NCBI GenBank assembly: GCA_947629195.1
Contig: CANRCS010000001.1
Span: 1 to 29,768, forward strand
DNA: 29,768 nt
Origin: an uncultured Bacilli bacterium
GTDB lineage: Bacteria > Bacillota_I > Bacilli_A > RF39 > UBA660
Reading direction: 5' to 3'
In this document: positions 24,114 to 29,768 of the stretch, piece after piece
Layout of the letters: the number at the start of each line of letters is the position of its first letter
Numbering within the stretch: the first letter of the stretch is position 1
Translations under genes and position numbers: made by a program
Notes under the pieces: model-generated
Told to the model about the DNA's origin: nothing
The model's database searches: none
Seen by the model: only the letters and a program-made list of their open reading frames with translations

Positions 24114-25343
24114 ATGAATAATGAAAATATGACTATAAAGATAATTACTGAAGAAGCAAAGGAAATGGAAGCAAATGTCATCAGTATTTTTGGTATAAAA
24201 GAAACTGGTAATGAATATGCAATATATACATTTAATGAAGAAGATGCACAAGGATTAGTTAAAATTTATGCATCAAAACTAGGAATTCAAGATGGAATGT
24301 ATGCATTTGAACCAATTTCTGATGCAAATGAATGGTCAAAGATAAAAGATGTAATGAAGGATACTGCAAAAGAAAAATCTTCATATATCGAAAATGGTGA
24401 TATTTATCTTATCTCTGCAAAGCAAATAAAGAGTAAAATGAATGAACCTATTTCTGTTAAATTATCTGAAACAAAAGCTGCTAAAATTGGACCAAATTAT
24501 AAAACAGGAATAACAAATAATTATTTAAATAACATTAAAGATGAAGAGATAGCATCTAGTGAAAAAGTAACACCACAAGTTGAAACTCCAACTCCAGAAG
24601 AGGCTCAACCTCAAGTAGAAGTTCCTGCTCCTGAAGTAGAAGAACCTAAAGTTGAAGTAGAAAATAAAGAACCTGAAGTTACAGTTGAACCTCTACCACA
24701 CGTTGAAACTCCACAAGTAGATATCCCAACTCCAGTTACACCAGAAATTCCAAAAGAACCTGAAATTACAGTAGTTCCAACTCCAACTTTTGATATGCCA
24801 AAAGTTGAACCAGAAATAAATAGTGAACCAAAAAAAGTTGAAGTTGATTTACCAGAAATTCCTAAATTTGAAGAACCAAAAGTAGAAGAATCAAAAAGAG
24901 ATATAGATTACTCTTACGATACTGAAACTGAAGTGGAAAAAGAACCAATTAATGTAGATTCAGTATTAAATAAGGCTTCATACTTCCAAAATTTAGAAGA
25001 ACCACCTAAAGAAGAAAAAGAAAATATAATTCAAACAATAGGTCTAGAATTTATGAGAAAAGTAAGTGAACTTGCTGAATATGAAAAAGATTTAAAGAAG
25101 AAAAATAGAGAAATGGAAGCTAGAGAAAAAGTTCTATCTAAAGTAGAAAAAGAAATTATTAGCAAAGAAAATAGACAAAAACAAATATTACAAGCTAGTA
25201 AAGATAAAGAAATGGAATTAAAGAAAAAAGATAGAGAACTATCTGAAAAAGAAGCGGATTTAAATAGAAGAATATTAGAATTTAATAAAAAGATTTCAAT
25301 GTTCCAACAAACATTTGAAACTATATCTCCTGTTGATGAATAA
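24114..25343 (+). CDS. Coiled-coil protein with DUF1292-like N-terminus and Pro/Glu-rich linker
   Basis: A 409-residue soluble protein without signal peptide or membrane helix. Residues 1-105 resemble DUF1292-type domains in their order of strands (EYAIYTF, GMYAFEPI) and the final helix; this is a weak call. Residues 150-290 are a proline, valine and glutamate-rich linker with many PxVExP-like repeats. Residues 310-400 are strongly charged and predicted to form a coiled coil. The plan suggests a cytoplasmic scaffold or cytoskeleton-like protein, not an enzyme. It is a single-gene unit with its own promoter and terminator. I do not recognise a function. Confidence 0.8.
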   Translation: MNNENMTIKIITEEAKEMEANVISIFGIKETGNEYAIYTFNEEDAQGLVKIYASKLGIQDGMYAFEPISDANEWSKIKDVMKDTAKEKSSYIENGDIYLISAKQIKSKMNEPISVKLSETKAAKIGPNYKTGITNNYLNNIKDEEIASSEKVTPQVETPTPEEAQPQVEVPAPEVEEPKVEVENKEPEVTVEPLPHVETPQVDIPTPVTPEIPKEPEITVVPTPTFDMPKVEPEINSEPKKVEVDLPEIPKFEEPKVEESKRDIDYSYDTETEVEKEPINVDSVLNKASYFQNLEEPPKEEKENIIQTIGLEFMRKVSELAEYEKDLKKKNREMEAREKVLSKVEKEIISKENRQKQILQASKDKEMELKKKDRELSEKEADLNRRILEFNKKISMFQQTFETISPVDE

Positions 25344-25347
25344 TATT

Positions 25348-25374
25348 AGAGTACAATTTAGTACTCTTTTTTTT
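25348..25374 (+). terminator. Intrinsic terminator after the coiled-coil gene
   Basis: AGAGTAC (25348-25354) pairs with GTACTCT (25361-25367) over a 6-nt loop and runs into eight T. Confidence 0.85.
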
Positions 25375-25422
25375 GTAATTACTAAAGAATATTATTCATA
25401 AATTTAATTAGGGGTGGATAGA

Positions 25423-26349
25423 TTGAAAAATGTTCTTCTTTATTATTATAATTTAACACCAGAAGATATCCATCAAAAAGATGATGTCTACTTTTTTAAA
25501 ATAAATAATTATAGATATTTTATGTATCCCGTTATGAGAAGTAATGATGAAATGAAAGAAATTTTTGAAATTGATAGAGAATTAATTATTAAAAAATTTC
25601 CTGTACATCAAATAATATTAAATAAACAAAATAATATTTTAACTCAACATAATAATTTAAGTTATGTTCTATTAAAATCTTGTATTAAGAAAAATGATTT
25701 AATATGTAGTGAAGATATTGCATATTTAGAAAATAATACTCCAGTAATAAAAAATAATTCATCTTTATACCGCTCAAATTGGATAGATTTGTGGGAAAAA
25801 AAGAATGACTATATAGAATATCAAATAAGTCAGTTTGGAATGAATTATCCAATAATTGTTGAACATTTTGCTTACTATATAGGACTTGCAGAAAATGCTA
25901 TTGTATATGCTAAAAATACAAATATAGATGTTAAACCAACTATTTTAGATAATCCTGTAATATGCCATAAAAGAATAACTAATAAAACTAATTTATTCGA
26001 TTTATTTAATCCCTTAGAGTTTGTCATAGATCATAAAGCAAGAGATATAGCAGAATATATTAAATTTAAATTTTTTTATAATAAGGAAAATCTATGGGAA
26101 GAAATACATAATTATTTTACTTCTAATAATATATCTTTATATGGAGTTAGAATGTTTTATGCTAGACTTTTATATCCTACTTACTTTTTTGATAAATATG
26201 ATGAAATATTATATGGTATATCTAGTGAAAAAGACTTAATGAATATAATTCAAAAGCAAGATGAATATGAAGAGTTTTTAGCTGATATGTATAATTTTCT
26301 AAATTTGAGATATAAGATACCTGAAATAGAGTGGATAATAAAAAAATGA
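25423..26349 (+). CDS. yutH: YutH/CotS-like kinase-fold protein
   Basis: A 308-residue protein resembling the spore-coat-associated YutH/CotS group, which has the fold of aminoglycoside kinases. The N-lobe part has VYFFKINNYRYFMYPV and SYVLLKSC. The C-lobe part has PLEFVIDHKARDIAEYIK, close to the DHxSRDxAEWIR segment of this group. I do not see the usual catalytic HGDxxxxN, so it may not be an active kinase. I place the start at TTG 25423, 8 nt after AGGGG; GTG 25414 overlaps that site. It converges on the Nfu gene with 8 nt between, and its stop lies within a shared hairpin. In B. subtilis yutH is close to yutI, an Nfu-type gene, as here. Confidence 0.65.
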   Translation: MKNVLLYYYNLTPEDIHQKDDVYFFKINNYRYFMYPVMRSNDEMKEIFEIDRELIIKKFPVHQIILNKQNNILTQHNNLSYVLLKSCIKKNDLICSEDIAYLENNTPVIKNNSSLYRSNWIDLWEKKNDYIEYQISQFGMNYPIIVEHFAYYIGLAENAIVYAKNTNIDVKPTILDNPVICHKRITNKTNLFDLFNPLEFVIDHKARDIAEYIKFKFFYNKENLWEEIHNYFTSNNISLYGVRMFYARLLYPTYFFDKYDEILYGISSEKDLMNIIQKQDEYEEFLADMYNFLNLRYKIPEIEWIIKK

Positions 26350-26375
26350 GGAGAACTTTAAATGTTCTCTTCATT
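26345..26375. terminator. Shared hairpin terminator over two convergent stop codons
   Basis: AATGAGGAGAAC (26345-26356) pairs with GTTCTCTTCATT (26364-26375), including one G-U pair, over a 7-nt loop. On the minus strand it is followed by about five T residues, making it a good terminator for the Nfu gene. On the plus strand the U tract is missing. The stop of the YutH-like gene (26347-26349) lies inside the stem and that of Nfu (26358-26360) inside the loop. Confidence 0.75.
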
Positions 26376-26594
26376 TGCCAATAAGACTTGTTTTACTTCT
26401 GGTATTTCATCTTTAATTGTAGCTTCAATACCTTCAAGTGTATAATCTAACATATGACAATGCATACATACTCCTGAAATATTTACATATACAATGTTAT
26501 CTTCATATTTTACAAACTCTATATTACCACCATCACCTTGAAGCATTGGTTTTATTTTTTCTAATATTTTTTTAATTTTATTTTCTGTTTCCAT
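26358..26594 (-). CDS. nfu: Nfu-type Fe-S cluster scaffold (NifU C-terminal domain)
   Basis: A 78-residue stand-alone NifU C-terminal domain. It has the LQGDGGNIEFV start (18-28) and the cluster-binding CxxC (C43, C46 in GVCMHCHM), followed by TLEGIEATI. Such proteins bind a labile Fe-S cluster and pass it to target enzymes in the cytoplasm. The two cysteines needed are present. A strong ribosome site (AGGTGG at 26607-26602) lies 7 nt before the start. It is the only protein gene on the minus strand in the window and forms its own short transcription unit, divergent from the LytR-type gene. Confidence 0.93.
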   Translation of the reverse strand: METENKIKKILEKIKPMLQGDGGNIEFVKYEDNIVYVNISGVCMHCHMLDYTLEGIEATIKDEIPEVKQVLLANEENI

Positions 26595-26614
26595 TATTTC
26601 ACCACCTAATGTTA

Positions 26615-26644
26615 ATTATACATCTTTTTATGACTTGTATACAA
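26615..26644 (-). promoter_or_regulatory. Promoter of nfu, with a 12-bp palindrome at the -35
   Basis: On the minus strand TTGTAT (26644-26639), an 18-bp spacer and TATAAT (26620-26615) form a promoter; the leader would be only about 14 nt. The -35 lies within the perfect palindrome CTTGTATACAAG (26634-26645), which could be an operator or chance. Confidence 0.5.
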
Positions 26645-26683
26645 GAAAGTTAATAAAAAAATACTGTTTTATTTTAATGGTGG

Positions 26684-26712
26684 TTGTTAAATTATATATT
26701 TTGATATATAAT
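26684..26712 (+). promoter_or_regulatory. Promoter of the LytR-CpsA-Psr gene
   Basis: TTGTTA (26684-26689), a 17-bp spacer and TATAAT (26707-26712). The ribosome site GGAGG (26731-26735) and ATG 26743 follow at normal distances. Confidence 0.65.
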
Positions 26713-26742
26713 ATTAGAAGTAAGACAGTTGGAGGATTTTTT

Positions 26743-29007
26743 ATGATAAAGAAAATAAAAGAATACAGGGGATGCGTAAAAAATAGAAAAAATAAAATAA
26801 TAATTTATATAATAAAATTTTTATTATTTTTAAATATAGCAGCAGCAGCATATTTTATATATTCACTATTGTTATTTAGGGGTATAGAAACAGTTATTAG
26901 AACAGGTATAATTGTTTTTGCTGTTATAATGGCATTGCTTTTTATCTATTGGTCAATGAGAGTAATTGTAAAAAACAAAGTTAGTAGATATCTGGTTTTC
27001 TTTTTGTTTATACTCATTAGTATAGGTGCCCAAGGATTTGTAGCATATAATATGAGTACTATTCATGGTTCACTAAATAAAATTAATAAAAATGAAGTAA
27101 CGTATACAACAGACTTAATAGTTATGAAGGATAGTAAGGTAGAGAAATTAGAAGATATTAAAGATATGACAATTGGTATAATTTCAGAAGAAAAAGGTAT
27201 GGAAGATTATACAATAGGTCAAAAAATTATAAAAGAAAATAAGTTGAAAGATTCTAATGAAATAAAAGAATATGATGATTACTTTGAAATGTTAAATGAC
27301 TTATATGAAAGTAAAATTGATAGTATGTTTGTTTCATCAAATTATCCTATAATGTTTAGTTCATATGAAAAATTTGAAAATATAAATGATGAAGTAAAAG
27401 TTATTACATCAAAATCTCAAAACTTTAAAAAGAAAGAAGAAGAAGTTACATCAAATAAAAATGTTGTTAAAGATCCATTTACAATATTATTAATGGGTGT
27501 TGACTCTGAAAAAGATGGATTAAATAAAAATGCAGCTTTTAATGGGGATTCATTAATGTTAATAACATTTAATCCAACTACACTTAATACAACTGTATTG
27601 AGTATTCCAAGAGATACTTATGTTCCAATAATGTGTTTTAAAAATCATAAACAAAATAAGATTACTCATGCTGCATGGTATGGTGTAGACTGTATGGAAA
27701 AAACAATAGAAAATTTCACTGGAATAGATATAGATTATTATGTAAAAATGAACTTTAAGGGAGTTGTTAACTTAGTCGATGCTTTAGGTGGTATAGATGT
27801 TAATGTTCCATTTAAATTCTGTGAACAAAATAGTGATAGACAATGGGCAGACAAAACAATATGTTTAAGTCCTGGAGAACAACACTTAAACGGTGAACAA
27901 GCTCTAGCTTTAGCTAGACATAGGAAGACACTCGCCTTAGGAGATATTCAAAGAGGTTTAGACCAACAAATAGTAATACAAGGAATGTTATCTAAACTTG
28001 GTACAATTGATAGTATAGATAAAGTTAATAATTTATTAAATACTGTATCAAGTAATATGGATACTAATTTGACCACAGACCAAATTTTATCATTTTACAA
28101 TGTTGGTAAAGATATATTACTTAGAAGTGCGAATACTACAACAGATGATTTAATAAGTATGCAAAAACTATATTTAGATGGTTATACAAAAATGATATAC
28201 GATGAAGGATTTGGAATGAATTTATCAAATTACGTATATTATGATTCAAGTTTAAAAGCTGTTGTTAATGCAATGGAAGTAAACTTAGGAGAAAAAGAAG
28301 AAGAACTAGTAAAAACATTTAATTTCTCAATTAATGAAGTTTATGAACAAGAAATTATTGGTCAAGGAAAGAAAGATTCAAAATCAACTATTACTACACT
28401 TCCAAACTTTGTAGGGAGTTCAAAATCATATGCATCAAGTTGGTGTAGTGCTAGAAATATAAATACAAGTTTTGTCTTAGTGAGAAAAGGTGATTCTGAT
28501 TACAAGGATTCATATAGTGATGGTCAAATAATTAGCCAAAGTGTAGCAGCAGGTACAGAAATTAGCAAAATTAAATCAGTTACATTTAAAGTAATAAGTA
28601 AAGATGCTGATGAAAAAGAAGAAAATTCTGAGGAAATAACATTTAGTATTAAGCAAAAATCATTCACATTAACAATAGGTGAATCAAAAACAGGTAACTT
28701 TGCAGGTATTGTAGTAAAAGAAGGAAATAAAGATGTTACAAAAGATGCGAAAATTGATTGTGAAATTGGCGGATATACAACACCTGGAAATTATACTAAA
28801 TCTTGTACAGCTAAATATAAAGATAAAAGTAGTACTTGGAATTTAAGTGTTACTGTTACAACAGGTGATGATGAAAAAGAAGATGGTGGCAGTACAGGTG
28901 ATGGTGGTAATACTCCACCTAAAAATCCAGAAGGCGAAGGCACAGGCGGAACTGGAGGAGGAACTACTCCACCTAAAGATGATTCAGAAGAAGAATCGCA
29001 AGAATAA
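26743..29007 (+). CDS. LytR-CpsA-Psr (LCP) protein with SBP-like, PASTA-like and Ig-like domains
   Basis: A 754-residue protein. Three membrane helices (about 20-45, 48-70, 79-101) are followed by an outer region resembling part of a solute-binding protein (about 115-230; LEDIKDMTIGI). The LCP catalytic domain comes next (about 244-410), with GDSLM (D269), SIPRDTYVP (R290, D291), LVDALGGIDV and ARHRKTLALGDIQRG (R392-R405). LCP enzymes attach teichoic acid or other glycopolymers to peptidoglycan, so this one acts outside the membrane. A PASTA-like repeat (about 550-618), an Ig-like domain (about 624-705) and a Gly/Pro-rich tail follow. ATG 26743 is chosen for its GGAGG, 7 nt upstream; the open frame runs back to TTG 26635 but has no ribosome site there and crosses the promoter. 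A terminator follows. Confidence 0.92.
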   Translation: MIKKIKEYRGCVKNRKNKIIIYIIKFLLFLNIAAAAYFIYSLLLFRGIETVIRTGIIVFAVIMALLFIYWSMRVIVKNKVSRYLVFFLFILISIGAQGFVAYNMSTIHGSLNKINKNEVTYTTDLIVMKDSKVEKLEDIKDMTIGIISEEKGMEDYTIGQKIIKENKLKDSNEIKEYDDYFEMLNDLYESKIDSMFVSSNYPIMFSSYEKFENINDEVKVITSKSQNFKKKEEEVTSNKNVVKDPFTILLMGVDSEKDGLNKNAAFNGDSLMLITFNPTTLNTTVLSIPRDTYVPIMCFKNHKQNKITHAAWYGVDCMEKTIENFTGIDIDYYVKMNFKGVVNLVDALGGIDVNVPFKFCEQNSDRQWADKTICLSPGEQHLNGEQALALARHRKTLALGDIQRGLDQQIVIQGMLSKLGTIDSIDKVNNLLNTVSSNMDTNLTTDQILSFYNVGKDILLRSANTTTDDLISMQKLYLDGYTKMIYDEGFGMNLSNYVYYDSSLKAVVNAMEVNLGEKEEELVKTFNFSINEVYEQEIIGQGKKDSKSTITTLPNFVGSSKSYASSWCSARNINTSFVLVRKGDSDYKDSYSDGQIISQSVAAGTEISKIKSVTFKVISKDADEKEENSEEITFSIKQKSFTLTIGESKTGNFAGIVVKEGNKDVTKDAKIDCEIGGYTTPGNYTKSCTAKYKDKSSTWNLSVTVTTGDDEKEDGGSTGDGGNTPPKNPEGEGTGGTGGGTTPPKDDSEEESQE

Positions 29008-29016
29008 TTAAAAAAT

Positions 29017-29055
29017 ATAAGGAATGAAAAATATATCATTCCTTATTTATTTTAT
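29017..29055 (+). terminator. Intrinsic terminator after the LCP gene
   Basis: ATAAGGAATGA (29017-29027) pairs with TCATTCCTTAT (29036-29046) in a perfect 11-bp stem with an 8-nt loop, followed by a mixed T-rich segment. The U tract is interrupted by A, so termination may be incomplete. Confidence 0.65.
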
Positions 29056-29061
29056 ACAAAT

Positions 29062-29096
29062 AAAAAACAGAACCTGCACCCCCTGAGGGCAGGTTC
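29062..29096 (-). terminator. GC-rich intrinsic terminator of the small RNA
   Basis: On the minus strand GAACCTGC (29096-29089) pairs with GCAGGTTC (29077-29070), 8 bp with an 11-nt loop, followed by TG and six T (29067-29062). On the plus strand no T run follows, so it works for the minus strand only. It is the most GC-rich hairpin I see in this AT-rich window. Confidence 0.85.
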
Positions 29097-29165
29097 CTAA
29101 AAAGAATAAAAAGGGGTTGGCTAGTGTGATACTAGCACCAATTCGCCTAATTGGGAATTGGTGAT
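29062..29165 (-). ncRNA. Candidate small RNA, about 100 nt, family unknown
   Basis: A promoter on the minus strand (29193-29198 and 29170-29175) predicts a start near 29162-29165, and a GC-rich intrinsic terminator ends near 29062. In between lie stem 1 (29155-29163 with 29136-29144, 9 bp), stem 2 (29131-29136 with 29120-29125, 6 bp), a single-stranded part with CAACCCC and U-rich sequence (29119-29097), and the terminator stem. Stem 1 has an alternative partner: the strand at 29138-29143 can also pair with 29149-29154. The CCCC can pair with the GGGG of the terminator loop, a possible pseudoknot. There is no ORF of note. It does not look like tmRNA, SRP RNA, 5S rRNA, RNase P RNA or a riboswitch I know. 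Confidence 0.65.
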
Positions 29166-29169
29166 TTAT

Positions 29170-29198
29170 ATACTAATCGATTTAACCATATTTGTCAA
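29170..29198 (-). promoter_or_regulatory. Promoter of the small RNA
   Basis: On the minus strand a perfect -35, TTGACA (29198-29193), is followed after exactly 17 bp by TAGTAT (29175-29170). It is the only promoter in the window with a consensus -35 at ideal spacing. It diverges from the recG promoter. Confidence 0.7.
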
Positions 29199-29235
29199 CA
29201 ATTTTGTTTATTTTTTTTCATTTTTTTTAAATTTC

Positions 29236-29264
29236 TTTAATTTTGAATATTTTTAATATATAAT
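29236..29264 (+). promoter_or_regulatory. Promoter of recG
   Basis: TTTAAT (29236-29241), a 17-bp spacer and TATAAT (29259-29264). The recG start codon at 29287 is about 16 nt past the predicted transcription start. Confidence 0.5.
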
Positions 29265-29286
29265 TGATATAGAAAGAGATGATACA

Positions 29287-29768
29287 ATGGACTTGTTACA
29301 ACTAGAAGGGATAGGATCGAAATCTTTAAGTTTATTAAACAAATTAAATATATATACTATAGATGATTTAATAAATTACTACCCATTTAGATATGAAGTT
29401 TTAAAAGTATGTGATTTAAATAATTCATTAGACCAAGATAGAGTAATTGTTAATGGAATAATTGAAAGTATTCCAACTGTTATTAGATTGCGTGGTAATA
29501 TGAATAAAATGACTTTTAGAATAATCGCAAATAATCTTTTAGTCAAAGTAGTTATTTTTAATCGTGGATTTATGAAAAGACATTTTGAAATAGGTAAAGA
29601 TATTGTAATAATTGGCAAATGGGATAAACTTAAAAATACTATTATTGCATCTGATTTTAGATTTGGTAAAATTGATGGTTTAAAAATAGAGCCAGTATAT
29701 AAAACAACAAGTAATCTTAGTAAAAGAAATTTATCTAATTACATTAATAATGCTTTAAATTTACACAT
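29287..29768 (+). CDS. recG: ATP-dependent DNA helicase RecG, N-terminal part (cut by window end)
   Basis: The first 160 residues of a protein that continues past the window. It opens MDLLQLEGIGSKSLSLL, followed by INIYTIDDLINYYPFRYE-like sequence, the hallmark start of RecG, where a helix-hairpin motif leads into the wedge domain. An OB-fold region with VNGIIESI and VIIGKWDKL follows (about 55-125). RecG rescues stalled replication forks and branched DNA; the helicase motifs lie beyond the window. The ribosome site AAAGAGATGA is modest. The gene is partial only because of the window limit, and I see no sign of damage. Confidence 0.93.
   Translation, partial: MDLLQLEGIGSKSLSLLNKLNIYTIDDLINYYPFRYEVLKVCDLNNSLDQDRVIVNGIIESIPTVIRLRGNMNKMTFRIIANNLLVKVVIFNRGFMKRHFEIGKDIVIIGKWDKLKNTIIASDFRFGKIDGLKIEPVYKTTSNLSKRNLSNYINNALNLH

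Noticed and set aside
833..26349. Mycoplasma genetic code (TGA = Trp)
   Set aside because: TGA ends three genes at sensible places, two of them overlapping the next start as ATGA, and Trp is written TGG in every gene.
26635..26742. Longer N-terminus of the LCP protein from TTG at 26635
   Set aside because: There is no ribosome site before it and it would span the predicted promoter. GGAGG before ATG 26743 decides the start.
29060..29175. tRNA, SRP RNA, 5S rRNA, 6S RNA or a riboswitch before recG
   Set aside because: No cloverleaf, no GGAA tetraloop region of SRP RNA and no known riboswitch core. The terminator and promoter are both on the minus strand, which argues against a recG leader. 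6S RNA cannot be fully excluded, but the length is short for it.

Overview
The window looks like a chromosomal segment of an uncultured low-GC Gram-positive bacterium, probably of the class Bacilli. By eye it is very AT-rich, with strong Shine-Dalgarno sites (AGGAGG, AGGTG) and YunB-, YutD- and YutH-like genes that belong to the Bacillus-type lineage. TGA is used as a stop (ends of the genes at 833, 13847 and 26349) and TGG encodes Trp throughout, so the Mycoplasma code is unlikely. The lineage is inference; no rRNA or tRNA is present to confirm it.

Region 1 (189-21074) is one long co-oriented block that builds a cell-envelope machine. It opens with a membrane protein and a 1091-residue secreted protein rich in C-x12-CC repeats, then a pseudopilin-like protein. 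Next comes a Tad-type pilus module: CpaB-like SAF protein, CpaF/TadA-type ATPase, TadB- and TadC-like platform proteins, a short Cys-containing pilin and a TadE-like minor pilin. A membrane-anchored cadherin-like protein follows. It then runs directly into a type IV secretion (T4SS) module: two VirB2/TrbC-like two-helix proteins, a VirB6-like protein, a VirB3/PrgI-like protein, a TrsD-like VirB4 N-domain protein, the VirB4 ATPase, a CHAP-plus-barrel cell-wall hydrolase, a lipoprotein with a C-terminal membrane helix, and a VirD4-like coupling ATPase. No relaxase, integrase, replication gene, partner toxin or prepilin peptidase is present. The block therefore reads as a resident secretion or surface machine joining Tad and T4SS parts, rather than an integrated conjugative element. 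Internal promoters, mostly of the extended -10 type, and terminators divide it into several transcription units.

Region 2 (21132-26594) holds YunB, a DUF4015 glycosidase-like protein with an SH3-like domain, YutD, a coiled-coil protein, a YutH-like protein and, on the minus strand, an Nfu-type Fe-S scaffold. Homologues of YunB, YutD, YutH and an Nfu protein lie near one another in Bacillus subtilis, so this is probably the old chromosomal backbone. YunB and YutH are sporulation-linked there.

Region 3 (26743-29768) has a LytR-CpsA-Psr protein with extra solute-binding-like, PASTA-like and Ig-like domains, and the 5' part of recG, cut by the window end. Between them, on the minus strand, a near-consensus promoter, three stem-loops and a GC-rich intrinsic terminator define a small RNA of about 100 nt that I cannot assign to a known family.

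The most notable observations are the Tad/T4SS fusion locus, a four-cysteine unit shared in pattern by the pilin and the giant secreted protein, and the small RNA near 29062-29165.
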